Source of the DNA: Singulisphaera sp. GP187
GTDB taxonomy: Bacteria > Planctomycetota > Planctomycetia > Isosphaerales > Isosphaeraceae
Reading direction: 5' to 3'
Assembly (NCBI RefSeq): GCF_900129635.1
Contig: NZ_FSRB01000003.1
Coordinates: 186,001 to 250,000 of the forward strand
DNA length: 64,000 bases
Part shown: positions 37,638-48,024 of the stretch, piece after piece
Numbering within the stretch: position 1 is the first letter of the stretch
Layout of the letters: every line of letters starts with the position of its first letter
Notes under the pieces: generated by a model
Told to the model about the DNA's origin: nothing
Seen by the model: the letters and a program-made list of their open reading frames with translations, nothing else
Databases searched by the model: none
Made by a program: the position numbers and the translations under genes

Positions 37638-37877
37638 CTCCCGGATTTTCGGATGTCGGACGATCCTGGTTCGTCATAATAACCGACACTGGGGCCACGC
37701 CATAGCCAACGCGAGCGATGTCTCGAGGTGTCGCCCCGCGAAACGAAGCCGGACCGGCTACGGTTCTCGGCCACCAGACGATGAGCCGTGAACGGCGCAG
37801 AGGAGGGATCGGAAAGCGCTCGCGTGGCCGGGGCCGCGCAGCGCGGCGGTTAGGCGAGCGGACGCGGACGCGGACGC

Positions 37878-38201
37878 TCAGTTCCAGAACCACATGACCA
37901 AGACGCTCAGGAGGCAGTAAGCCCCCAGAACCGTGGCGCAGCCCCACCGCCATCGGCCGCCATACCACGTCACGAATACCGGAAGCAGCAGGGATGCGAA
38001 CGAGAGTACGACTTTTGTGAGAGCGGGGATACGAACCCTGTCCGCAGCGACTCCACACAAACCAAGGACAAGCGGCCATGACCACCCGACGAAGTAGACG
38101 AGCGGGCCTATGGGGTTCGGATGCCTCGGACTCTTCGATCGGGTCGTTCCGATCGAAGAGTCCGAGGCAGGGGCGGCGTAAGGATTCAGCTCATCGCTCA
38201 T
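37878..38201 (-). CDS. Small membrane protein with NPYAAP N-terminus
   Basis: A 107-residue protein; the ATG at 38201 follows CAGGAG at about 11 bases. The start MSDELNPYAAPASDSS is the NPYxAP signature that precedes membrane domains in many planctomycete proteins. Three hydrophobic segments follow (GPLVYFVGWSWPLVLGLCGV, LTKVVLSFASLLLPVFVTWY, CATVLGAYCLLSVLVMWFWN). No enzymatic motif. The linker between NPYAAP and the first helix is encoded by a perfect 21-bp inverted repeat (listed separately), which is unusual inside a gene. Confidence 0.7.
   Translation of the reverse strand: MSDELNPYAAPASDSSIGTTRSKSPRHPNPIGPLVYFVGWSWPLVLGLCGVAADRVRIPALTKVVLSFASLLLPVFVTWYGGRWRWGCATVLGAYCLLSVLVMWFWN
38122..38169. 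repeat. Perfect 21-bp inverted repeat inside a coding region
   Basis: Arms at 38122-38142 and 38149-38169 are exactly complementary over 21 bases, with loop GTCGTT. It lies within codons 11-27 of the NPYAAP membrane protein gene, coding for a Ser/Thr/Arg linker. It could be an inserted palindrome, a binding site or an attenuator. Confidence 0.7.
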
Positions 38202-38420
38202 AGCCGCACCGACTCCTGGGCCGCCTACCGACCAAGCTCAGCAGCCGGGGCCGCCGCCAGGCCGTGATGTCTCGAATCACCGAAATTCGGAGACTTCTCA
38301 CTGATCTCCACCAAGCCGATGACCGATTACAAGCCGTTTTGCTCTTGAAAGATAGGGCTTGCAAGCTTGTGACGATGATCAAAATTCGATTCTTGAATAT
38401 CAACAAATTCATCATTGATG

Positions 38421-39683
38421 CTAAACGAGAAACTTGTCCACGTCAGGCAAGAGCCGGGCGAAGTCGAGCTTGGTGGGACAAGCCGCCCTGGCGGCATCGA
38501 GATCGGCATCGTGCCAGTCGCGCTCGTGTGGGGCGAGCTTGGCGTAGGCGTCACGGGCGTGTTGGCGAGCGCCATGATGCTCGTGGTAAGTCAGGAAGCG
38601 TGCCAAGTCGCCCAGGCGAGCGTTCGTGCCCGCAGCCAGTCCACACCTGCCATCACATTCCGCGCACATCGTCGGACCGGCACCCAGCATTGCGACCCGC
38701 AGCCCCTGGATCTCGGCCGGTTTCATGGGTTGGTAACGCCGAGCGGCCTCCGTGTTTTGGTTGACCTCATCGGTGTTCGCCATCGCCACACAGGCGGAGG
38801 CGATCCGCTCATCCGACCAGAGGGCTTGCAAAATCCCCTGATAAGGGTTGAGGCTTCGCTCCTTCAGCACCGGAGCTTGGAACTGCAACTGCTTGAGACT
38901 TCGCTCGAAACCCGAGAGTGCCAGGTGGCCGGCCACGACCTTCATCGCCACGAGGCCGATCTTCTTCTTGTAACAAGCGTCGATCGCCCGGTTGAGTCGA
39001 GAATCCTGCTCCAACCACGGATTCATGGCGACCATGACCACATCCATCAGGCCACCCTCGGCGGCGGCCTCAAGCTGCTCGGCACGGTGTTGGTCATGGG
39101 TTGCGAAACCAACGAATCGCACCTTGCCGCTTTTCTTGAGGGCGGCGATCGTCTCTTTCATCTCCTTGCTCTTCGGCCAGTCCATCTCGTTACGGGTCAG
39201 GCCGTAGTCGACTGCCTTTCCTGACAGCGCGTGAAAGTAAAGCAAGTCGATGTAATCCGTCCCGAGCGCCTGCAATCGCAGATCGACCCGCTTGATCATA
39301 TCGCTGGGCCGCGCAACGCCGTCCTTCGTCGCAAGAAAGATCTGTGAACGGACCTCCGGCATGGCCGTGAACCAAGTTTTGAATCCACCCTCCGTTCCAT
39401 AGGTCGCCGCCGTGTCAAAGAAACGGACACCGAGGCTGTACTCAAAGCGCAGGAGCCGATCGAGGGCGTCGGGAGCACGCGCGGTGCCACCGTTCAGGAT
39501 CGTGACCGCGACCCCCGTATTGCCCAGGGTGCGCCTGGGGAGTTCAAGTGGCTTGGCGGGGAGGGGCGAAGCAGCCTCCGCCAAAGTCGGCGTCTGCGTC
39601 AGAGCCGTCGCCGCGACAGTCGCGGCCGCGCCATTCTGAATGAACGCGCGACGACGCATTGGGACCGCATCGGAGTCAGACAT
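38421..39683 (-). CDS. Tat-exported aldo/keto reductase with C-terminal Cys motif
   Basis: A 420-residue oxidoreductase. The ATG at 39683 follows GAAGGA; the twin-arginine signal is MRRRAFIQNGAAATVAAT. The aldo/keto reductase barrel shows FFDTAATYGTEGGF with the catalytic Tyr, LATKDG with the Lys, DYIDLLYFHAL with the His, and GKVRFVGFATHDQHRAEQL. A C-terminal extension has CAECDGRCGLAAG, a truncated ferredoxin-like Cys cluster seen in planctomycete relatives of this group. The substrate is unknown. It is transcribed alone. Confidence 0.9.
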   Translation of the reverse strand: MSDSDAVPMRRRAFIQNGAAATVAATALTQTPTLAEAASPLPAKPLELPRRTLGNTGVAVTILNGGTARAPDALDRLLRFEYSLGVRFFDTAATYGTEGGFKTWFTAMPEVRSQIFLATKDGVARPSDMIKRVDLRLQALGTDYIDLLYFHALSGKAVDYGLTRNEMDWPKSKEMKETIAALKKSGKVRFVGFATHDQHRAEQLEAAAEGGLMDVVMVAMNPWLEQDSRLNRAIDACYKKKIGLVAMKVVAGHLALSGFERSLKQLQFQAPVLKERSLNPYQGILQALWSDERIASACVAMANTDEVNQNTEAARRYQPMKPAEIQGLRVAMLGAGPTMCAECDGRCGLAAGTNARLGDLARFLTYHEHHGARQHARDAYAKLAPHERDWHDADLDAARAACPTKLDFARLLPDVDKFLV

Positions 39684-40329
39684 CGCTTGGTCCTTCGGGT
39701 TGAGGGAGAGATCAACCATTCCGCAAGCCCACATCGCTCAATGTAGACGGATACCAACGGAGAGTCCAGCAATGGGCCCGCCCTGACTGACCGCTGCGCA
39801 AAGCGAGCGAGTGCCATGGGGTGGGGATCAGACCGACGCATGCAACAGCGACACCGGGATTCGGGTCCGAGATCAGCCCTGCGAGCGAAGTCGGCCGGCC
39901 GATGCGTGACGGTGTTCGGATTGAATCGGCTCCCAAAGAGCCTCTCGGGCCGGGAACGGCTTCCAGGAGTTGGGGCCACATGGAACCTGAGAAACTTTCC
40001 GTCTCGACCGTGGGGAGGATGGTCGGGAAGTCGAATCGCTTCACCGCCTTGGCCAGGACGGTCGTGTTGCGTGCTTCGGTCCGACGCACTTCGGTCAGTG
40101 TGACCGAAGCCCGATGCCCGGACGGCTGGTGGCTCCAATGATCGGTGGCGTCTTCGTGGCGATCAGGCCGGCCCTGAACGGCAGTTTAAGCGTCATTCGG
40201 GGCGGGCTGCCGGACTCCGCCGACCTTCATCTTGCCTCCGAACCGTTCGTTTTGCTATGAATTAGCTGCTTCAGAAATTGGTTCTTCCACGGTGGCTTGC
40301 CTCAATTCAACAAGCCACCACCATCTCGT
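39684..40329. other. Intergenic region upstream of ahcY
   Basis: No supported gene. A 9-bp perfect inverted repeat CTTCGGTCA-GTG-TGACCGAAG lies at 40089-40109, a possible operator with unknown target. The ahcY promoter should be in the last 100 bp. Confidence 0.4.
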
Positions 40330-40410
40330 CGAGGGGCGCTGCGACGGCACGCATGGGCGTTCCTGCCAGGCTCGCTGGGGTGGATTTTCACTGTGCAACG
40401 GCGCCCGTTC
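40330..40410 (+). promoter_or_regulatory. S-adenosylhomocysteine (SAH) riboswitch upstream of ahcY
   Basis: The leader contains the conserved blocks of the SAH riboswitch in order: CGAGGGGCGCTGCGACGG, a short hairpin, GCCAGGCTCG (pairing with the first block), a variable stem, and CAACGGCGCCC closing with GGGGCGC. It ends 22 bases before the ahcY GTG. The class normally turns expression on when SAH accumulates, which fits SAH hydrolase. Evidence is motif order and pairing; no covariance search was run. Confidence 0.85.
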
Positions 40411-40432
40411 ATCGTTTCAGGAGACTTTGAAC

Positions 40433-41854
<1,422 letters not shown>

Positions 41855-41872
41855 TCGTGATCGGCTTGCTTG

Positions 41873-41901
41873 GGCGGCAGGGGGCTACGTCCCCTGCCGC
41901 C
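41873..41901 (+). terminator. Terminator after ahcY
   Basis: A perfect 11-bp stem GGCGGCAGGGG / CCCCTGCCGCC with loop GCTACGT lies 18 bp after the stop, followed by ACCATTTCC. Confidence 0.65.
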
Positions 41902-41942
41902 ACCATTTCCAGGGAGGATGGGTATCCAACCAGGTGCCTCCT

Positions 41943-42590
41943 TCACTTCTCCGCCACCGGCGGCTTGTAGGGCTTGAGGAATGCAGGATCGATCGCCTCG
42001 TGCCCTTGGCCGACCCACCATTGGTTCCACGCCTGCTTATCTGCCTTAAAATCGTTTTTCGCCATTCTCACCAACGCGGCACGTGCCCAAAAACGCGTGT
42101 TCTGATTGCCATGGTCGATCAAACTGACTAGCAATGGCACCACGCTCGGCGATTCCTGCCGGGATAGCGCGGCAATGGCCATCCACTTGGGGCGACAGTC
42201 ATAGTCTTGCCCCTCAACGTGGTACGCGGCGACCTTCTTCAACCCGGGAACAAGCCGCGAGTCTTTCAGAGCGCTGGCCTCGGCCAAGGCCGAGCACAAG
42301 TGGCGGCCGTACTCGGGCTCATCGAAAAGCTTGACGAGATAGGAAACTCGCGCTTCGCGATCGGCGGGTTTCAGATCCGCGTAAGCGTTCTCATTAAGCC
42401 ATAAGCCATTGCGACCGAATGAGCGTGCGGTATGCAAAACAAACTCCTGCACCTCCGGCTCGGCCTTGCCGTATGAGGATGACACTTCCGCAGCGGCAGC
42501 ATCCATGTCCAATGGTCGCGGAGCGGCGAACGCCACAGTGTTCGCGATCAAGGCGAGGAACAGACCGATGGACAATGACCTTGAGTTCAT
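41943..42590 (-). CDS. Exported HEAT-repeat-like protein
   Basis: A 215-residue secreted protein. The ATG at 42590 follows GGGAGGATCGC; the longer frame to 42803 has no such site. The signal peptide is MNSRSLSIGLFLALIANTVA. The mature part is alpha-helical, with HEAT-like units: SYLVKLFDEPEYGRHLCSAL, DSRLVPGLKKVAAYHVEG, WMAIAALSRQESPSVVPLLV and SLIDHGNQNTRFWARAALVR. It ends NQWWVGQGHEAIDPAFLKPY. Such repeats usually serve protein binding; no partner is indicated. It is transcribed alone, convergent with ahcY. Confidence 0.75.
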   Translation of the reverse strand: MNSRSLSIGLFLALIANTVAFAAPRPLDMDAAAAEVSSSYGKAEPEVQEFVLHTARSFGRNGLWLNENAYADLKPADREARVSYLVKLFDEPEYGRHLCSALAEASALKDSRLVPGLKKVAAYHVEGQDYDCRPKWMAIAALSRQESPSVVPLLVSLIDHGNQNTRFWARAALVRMAKNDFKADKQAWNQWWVGQGHEAIDPAFLKPYKPPVAEK

Positions 42591-43429
42591 GCGATCCTCC
42601 CGAAAATCATGAGATGTTGGCCGGACGGTAAAGCTCACATGCCTAACCTGCCCAGGTGTCAATGCCTCCCCCGAAAGCCTATCAGGCTCCTGGCCAGGTG
42701 CAACACCTGTCTCAACCAAGCCGCTCACGCGGCAAAATGGCCGATCCGCCTCACTCTCACCAGCCGAGCGTCCCCGGTCATGGGGAGTTGGTCCGCCGGG
42801 CACTGGCGAATCGCACGAGAGTCACGCAGGTTCTCCGAGGAAGTGTTGGCAACTCGCCGACCACTTCCACGCCGCTCCTGACCGGCTCCGCGAGAGCCCG
42901 TCCGTGATGACTTCCTCCTCATCGAGAACGATCTCAAGTTCGCCGTAGCCATCGCCGACAACCCGACCAATTCATCGAAGCGGGCCGTCGCGTTTCGCGC
43001 TTCGCTCCGACACCCCGCAGTTGATTCGTCCGACACTCGCAAAGTCACCAACCACTGAGCAGACCGCTTTGGTGCGTCAGCGCCGCGTGCGGAGGCCGAC
43101 CGCATGTGGCCCGGCATGCTCCGGTTGCCGCGTTGGGTACGGAGTCGCTGACCCTCCGGCCCGGCGGGCATCAGGGTTTTCTGTGAGGCGAGGAAAATGC
43201 TGGCTCCGGACAAATAAGTTCAAGTGTCTCGAGCAGTCGGGGACGTTATTTCCTTCGCTGAAGACCTTTAGCAGTGCGCCAGATTCGCAAGTACAGGTCG
43301 GGCGAACGTACCGGAAATTTATTTTTGACCGCGCGTCGATCAGGCCCAATGTCGTTCGACCAATTGGTGGCGTGCGATTGGGGGTTGCGAGCAACCCCAG
43401 CCTGAACTCTTTCCTGAAGGAGAACCCAA
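42591..43429. other. Non-coding or decayed region
   Basis: An 839-bp region with no supported gene. A plus-strand run near 42910-43058 reads DDFLLIENDLKFAVAIADNP without a start and may be the end of a decayed gene. A small palindrome CAGGTG-CAA-CACCTG lies at 42695-42709. Confidence 0.3.
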
Positions 43430-43966
43430 ATGACCCGACGACTGCTTATTTGCCCCGCGCTGTTCTTTGCTCTTCAGCTTGCGGCCTACGGCGACGAGAA
43501 GACCGGCCAACGGCCGCCGGTGACCGCCAATTCCGATCTCGAGAAGATGAAGAAGCTGGCAGGCAGCTGGCTGGCCGCCGATGAAGACGGCAAGCCGACC
43601 GATCAAGTCATGTCAATTATCAAGGTGACTGCGGGCGGCAGCGTGGTGCACGAGACGCTCTTCCCCGGCCAACCGCACGAGATGGTCTCGATCTACTCTG
43701 TCGACGGGCCCGACCTCGTCATGACCCATTATTGCGTGCTGGGTAACCAACCGCGCATGAAGGCCGATCGAAAGTCGGCGGCCAACCAGATCCGATTCCA
43801 GTTTGCCGGCGGTTCCAACCTGGACCCGACGAAGGACAAGCACATGCACGAGGCAACGCTCACGATGGTCGACAAAGACCACATTGAAGTGAACGGGGTC
43901 GGCTGGGACAGCGGCGCCCCCGCGAAGGAGATGTGCTGCGGACTGAAACTCGTGCGCAAACAATAG
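43430..43966 (+). CDS. Exported lipocalin-like domain protein of unknown function
   Basis: A 178-residue secreted protein starting ATG at 43430 with GAAGGAG upstream. The signal peptide is MTRRLLICPALFFALQLAAY. The mature domain begins LEKMKKLAGSWLAADEDGKP and alternates beta strands (MSIIKVTAGGSVVHETLF, EMVSIYSVDGPDLVMTHYCV, LTMVDKDHIEVNGVGWDSG), in the style of the DUF1579/DUF6265 lipocalin-like families common in planctomycetes. A ligand or activity is unknown. Monocistronic. Confidence 0.75.
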   Translation: MTRRLLICPALFFALQLAAYGDEKTGQRPPVTANSDLEKMKKLAGSWLAADEDGKPTDQVMSIIKVTAGGSVVHETLFPGQPHEMVSIYSVDGPDLVMTHYCVLGNQPRMKADRKSAANQIRFQFAGGSNLDPTKDKHMHEATLTMVDKDHIEVNGVGWDSGAPAKEMCCGLKLVRKQ

Positions 43967-44414
43967 CAGCAGCGTCCGGACAACAAGACCAAACGGCGCA
44001 TGAACGCGTTGGGTTCTGCCGAGGCTGTCGCGCCCACCGATTTGGCCGGCGTGCAGCCTCGTGCCACTGGAATGTTGAACCGACAAAAGCGGGAGTCATT
44101 ACCTAACGTCCCCCGAACGCCCACGCGCCGTCGCCATCCCGGCTGGTTCCCGCTTGCGACCCGAGTAACGTAACCGACAACGCAAACTCGCGTGAATCGG
44201 GCCGATACCCTGCGGACGATCCTACCGACGCACTCAGTATCTGTGCCGTCGATGCGAAAACCAGCCGGCGGGAACCAAATGGACGGATGGGGGGGGTAAA
44301 GCGGGTCAGTCCGGCACGCGGTTTAAGCACTTCAATTGCCCCCCCAGAGCGGGGTCTCGGCATCGCATCGTTTTCTGTGAGAAGGATGTCTCCCGAGCCC
44401 TCGAACCTGCCCGT
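43967..44414. other. Intergenic region, convergent genes
   Basis: A 448-bp region between convergent stops. No gene, terminator hairpin or repeat was recognised. Confidence 0.3.
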
Positions 44415-46658
44415 CTATTGCTTTAAATATTTGCTCGTCAACGATTGTTTCGCTCCCAGCAACTCTTTCGGCGTTCCCTCAAAAATAATTTGACCGCCTT
44501 TGTTGCCGCCTTCCGGCCCCATGTCGATGATCCAGTCAGCACTGCTGATGACGTCGAGGTTGTGTTCGATGACGAGGACAGTATTGCCGCCCTCGACGAG
44601 GCGATTCATGATATCGACGAGGTGGGTAATGTCGGACATGTGCAGCCCCGTAGTGGGTTCGTCTAGAACATAGATGCTGCCTTGTTTGTGGAGTTCACTG
44701 GCAAGTTTGATGCGTTGACATTCTCCGCCGGAAAGGGTGCTCAACGGTTGCCCGAGGGTGAGGTAATCCAGCCCCACATCGCTGAGTGCCTGGAGTTTGG
44801 TGGCCACACCGCGGATTTTGAAAAATTCCAACGCGTCGCTGACGGTCAGTTCCAAAATGTCGGCGATGGACTTGCCCTGGTATTTGTATTGGAGAACCTC
44901 TTCTTTGAAGCGTTTGCCCTGACAGATTTCGCAGGGCAAGGCAACGCCTTCCAGGAAGGCGAGGTCAGTGTACGTGACACCCAACCCCTGGCAATTGTCG
45001 CACGCGCCTTTCGAGTTGAAACTGAATCGACCCGCATCGACTTTGTTGGCGGCGGCAAAGGCTTTGCGCACTTCGTCCATGATGCCCGTATAGGTAGCGG
45101 GGTTGGAACGGCTCGAGACGCCGATGGGGGATTGGTCAATGACGGAGGCTTCGGGATGTTGCTGGAGAAAGGCTTCGTTGATGAGTGAACTTTTGCCCGA
45201 ACCAGCCACACCGGTGACGACGGTTAGGACGCCCGTGGGAATCTCCACGCTGATGTTTTTCAGGTTGTTGAGATTTGCTTTGCGAACCGAGAGTTTGCCT
45301 CTGGGTTTGCGAAACTCGGACTTGATGGCGACGTTGCGGTTGAGGAATTGGGCGGTGAGGGTTTTGGCTTCGGTCAGTCCTTGATAGGTCCCTTCGTAGA
45401 CAATCGTGCCGCCTTGCGTCCCTGCGCGAGGTCCCATGTCCACGATGTTGTCGGCGACGGTCATGACGGCGGGGTCGTGTTCGACGACGATGACGGTGTT
45501 GCCTTTGTCGCGGAGCGATTGCAGAAGGTCGTTCATGCGATGCACGTCGCGCGGGTGGAGACCGACGCTGGGTTCATCGAAAATGTAAATCGCATCCACC
45601 AAGCCGCTCGTCAGATGTTTGACGATTTTAACGCGTTGGGATTCGCCCCCCGAAAGGGTGTCGGTTTCGCGGCTTAACGAGAGGTATTCGAGACCGATAT
45701 TGACCAATTGTTGCAAGCGTTCGGTGAGGGCTTGGATCAGGGGCGCGGCTTCGGGAATGTTGACGGTTTGAAGAACGCGAATCAACTCGTCCACTTGCAT
45801 GTCCGAGAGTTGAGCAAGATTGTAACCCTTGACCTTGCAGTTGAGCGCGGCTTGGCTGAGGCGTGCGCCATTGCACAGTGGACACGTCATCATGGTCAGA
45901 TAGGGTTCGACATTTTTCCGCGTGCGTGCCGATAGGGTTTTAATGTCTCGCTGGATATACGATTTGTTGATTTTCCCCATAATGCCCTGATACGAGGCAT
46001 TCATGGTGGTTTCGCCGATCGGGAGCTTGAATTTCAAGTCCTTGCCGTGGAGCAGCAAGTCCATTTCCTGTTGGGTAAAATTCGACAACTTTTTGTCATT
46101 ATCGAAAAAGCCCGAACTCGAATAGGCTGAGTTTTCCCATTTCGAGAAAAAGGGAACCTGCACGGCGCCATCGTTCAACGATTTTTCCATATCCAAAAAT
46201 GTGTCTGATTTGATACTGAGTTTGCGCCCGATGCCGTGACATTCGGGACACATGCCCGCGGGATCGTTAAAGGAAAAGGAATTGGAATAGCCAACGTAGG
46301 GCTTGCCGATGCGGGAAAAGAGGACTCGAAGAATCGGGGCAATATCGATGACGGTACCGACGGTGGAATGGGAACCGCCCCCGAGTCGTTTTTGGTCAAT
46401 GATGACCGCCATGCTGAGGTTTTCGATGGCGTCCGCATCGGGCTGGGGATACCGAGGGAGAAAGTTGCGGACGAACATGGAAAAGTTTTCGTACAGACGG
46501 CGCTGGGCTTCGGAGGCGATGGTGTCAAACACCAAAGAGGATTTGCCCGAACCGGAAACGCCTGTGAATACGGTGATTTTGCGTTTGGGGAGTTGAAGAG
46601 AAACGTCTTTGAGGTTGTTTTCACGCGCGCCACGAATTTCGATATATTCTTGAGGCAT
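44415..46658 (-). CDS. UvrA-like ABC ATPase (short, drug-resistance-type paralogue)
   Basis: A 747-residue paralogue of excinuclease subunit UvrA; canonical UvrA is about 940 residues, so the UvrB-interaction region is reduced. The ATG at 46658 follows GAGGAG. It has two ABC modules: Walker A GVSGSGKSS at 33-41 and GVAGSGKS at 483-490, with signatures LSGGESQR and LSGGECQR. Zinc-finger cysteines are in CPECHGIGR, CPLCNGARL, CDNCQGLG and CEICQGKRF. Such short UvrA proteins occur as self-resistance or damage-recognition proteins. GC is clearly lower than in the neighbouring genes and residue use is richer in Ile/Asn/Lys, pointing to horizontal acquisition from a lower-GC donor. Confidence 0.9.
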   Translation of the reverse strand: MPQEYIEIRGARENNLKDVSLQLPKRKITVFTGVSGSGKSSLVFDTIASEAQRRLYENFSMFVRNFLPRYPQPDADAIENLSMAVIIDQKRLGGGSHSTVGTVIDIAPILRVLFSRIGKPYVGYSNSFSFNDPAGMCPECHGIGRKLSIKSDTFLDMEKSLNDGAVQVPFFSKWENSAYSSSGFFDNDKKLSNFTQQEMDLLLHGKDLKFKLPIGETTMNASYQGIMGKINKSYIQRDIKTLSARTRKNVEPYLTMMTCPLCNGARLSQAALNCKVKGYNLAQLSDMQVDELIRVLQTVNIPEAAPLIQALTERLQQLVNIGLEYLSLSRETDTLSGGESQRVKIVKHLTSGLVDAIYIFDEPSVGLHPRDVHRMNDLLQSLRDKGNTVIVVEHDPAVMTVADNIVDMGPRAGTQGGTIVYEGTYQGLTEAKTLTAQFLNRNVAIKSEFRKPRGKLSVRKANLNNLKNISVEIPTGVLTVVTGVAGSGKSSLINEAFLQQHPEASVIDQSPIGVSSRSNPATYTGIMDEVRKAFAAANKVDAGRFSFNSKGACDNCQGLGVTYTDLAFLEGVALPCEICQGKRFKEEVLQYKYQGKSIADILELTVSDALEFFKIRGVATKLQALSDVGLDYLTLGQPLSTLSGGECQRIKLASELHKQGSIYVLDEPTTGLHMSDITHLVDIMNRLVEGGNTVLVIEHNLDVISSADWIIDMGPEGGNKGGQIIFEGTPKELLGAKQSLTSKYLKQ

Positions 46659-46752
46659 CGTACGGGATTCTCCTCGTCACCGAATCTGTTTTGTTGTTTG
46701 GAACGCAACGACAAGCGGGCTTTCCGTCGACAGGACCTTGGGCCGGCGTTAC

Positions 46753-48024
46753 TCAAGTGGCGGGATCGCCTCCATCGGGCCGGCAGACGGCGAGGCGGCG
46801 ACCCAAGAATTCTCGATCGGCGCGGGCCGTGGTAAAGCGTAAGGCTTCCCGCCAGGCGCGCTCGGCGGCGGCGTGTCGGCCGAGTCGGAAATGGAGTTCG
46901 CCGATCACGGTGTGCCAACCGGGATAACGGGCGGGAACGCGTTCCGGAAGAACGGCGGCCAACCGCTCGAGGCCGGCTTGCGGGCCGTGCAGATAGGCTT
47001 CGGCGACCGCGCGGTTGAGGGAGTGCAGCGGCGACGGCGCGATGCGATCGAGCGTGTCGTACAATTCGGCGATCCGTCGCCAATCGGTGTCGGCAAAGCT
47101 CGGCGCACGGCAGTGCTCCCACGCGATGCCGGCTTCCACGTGATAGCGCGTCAGCTCGTCGCCGGTGGCTGACCTGGCGAGCCACGCCATGCCTTCACGC
47201 ACGTCACTCCAGTTCCAGGCGGAACGATCCTGTTCCTCGAGCAGAACGATGGCGCCATTGGGAGCGACGCGCGCGTCAAAGCGGGCTCCGTGAAAGCACA
47301 TCAACGCGAGCAAGGCATGGACCGCCGGGACGTCGCCGACGGGATGGGCGGCGAGCATCCGCGCCAGCCGTCGCGCCTCGTCGCACAGGTCACGGCGGAT
47401 CGGCATGTCGCCATGGGTGACGTGGCAGCCCTGACTGAAAAGGAGATAGACGACCGCGAGAACCGCGTCCCGCCGACCGCAAAGCTGAGCCGCTGCCGGC
47501 GTATCAAAATCCACGTCCAGCTCGCACAGCCGATCCCGCGCCCGCTCGATCCGCTTCTGGACGTTGGCGTCGGTGGTGAGCAACGCGCGGGCGATCTCCG
47601 CGGTGCTGAAACCGCAGAGCGTCCGCAGCGCGATGGCGACGCGGGATTCGGCCGGCACCGCTTCGTGGCAGCAGACGAAGAGCAGGCGAAGCGGTTCGTC
47701 GCCGATCTCGTCGGCGAAATGCGCTTCGAGCGGCGACGATTCCCGCTCGTCGTCTTCGGCCAGGCGCGGCAATGCCTGGGCGTGGATTCGCTCCCGCCGC
47801 AGCGCGTCGATCGCCAGGTTGCGGGCGGTGCGGTAGAGCCAGCCGGCCGGGTCTTCAGGCACGCCGCGCCGAGACCAGGTTTCCAGGGCCTGCACGAGCG
47901 CGGCTTGAACGACGTCCTCGACGAGGTCGAGCCGGCGCACGCCGAGCGACCGGGTCAGCACGGCGCTGAGCCGGCCGAACTCGTGGCGAAAAAAGTGCTC
48001 CACCAGCGTGCGCGGTTCGCTCAC
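46753..48024 (-). CDS. ECF42-type RNA polymerase sigma factor with C-terminal TPR-like domain
   Basis: Extracytoplasmic-function sigma factor of 423 residues. The GTG at 48024 overlaps the TGA of the upstream YCII gene by four bases (GTGA), so translation is coupled. Region 2 is in VEDVVQAALVQALETWSRRG to WLYRTARNLAIDALRRE; region 4 in LCGFSTAEIARALLTTDANV and QKRIERARDRL. The long C-terminal extension (about 190-420) is helical and TPR-like (HSLNRAVAEAYLHGPQAGLE, GWHTVIGELHFRLGRHAAAE). The pairing of this sigma architecture with a DGPF/YCII protein is the hallmark of group ECF42. No anti-sigma factor is seen, as is usual for the group. Confidence 0.9.
   Translation of the reverse strand: MSEPRTLVEHFFRHEFGRLSAVLTRSLGVRRLDLVEDVVQAALVQALETWSRRGVPEDPAGWLYRTARNLAIDALRRERIHAQALPRLAEDDERESSPLEAHFADEIGDEPLRLLFVCCHEAVPAESRVAIALRTLCGFSTAEIARALLTTDANVQKRIERARDRLCELDVDFDTPAAAQLCGRRDAVLAVVYLLFSQGCHVTHGDMPIRRDLCDEARRLARMLAAHPVGDVPAVHALLALMCFHGARFDARVAPNGAIVLLEEQDRSAWNWSDVREGMAWLARSATGDELTRYHVEAGIAWEHCRAPSFADTDWRRIAELYDTLDRIAPSPLHSLNRAVAEAYLHGPQAGLERLAAVLPERVPARYPGWHTVIGELHFRLGRHAAAERAWREALRFTTARADREFLGRRLAVCRPDGGDPAT

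Noticed and set aside
37399..38085. 228-codon Arg-rich minus-strand frame
   Set aside because: It overlaps the DUF1549 fragment and the NPYAAP gene in another frame; Arg/Gly/Pro-rich composition marks it as a shadow.
42725..43213. 162-codon minus-strand frame
   Set aside because: Arg/Ser-rich, no start signal and no family resemblance; likely non-coding.
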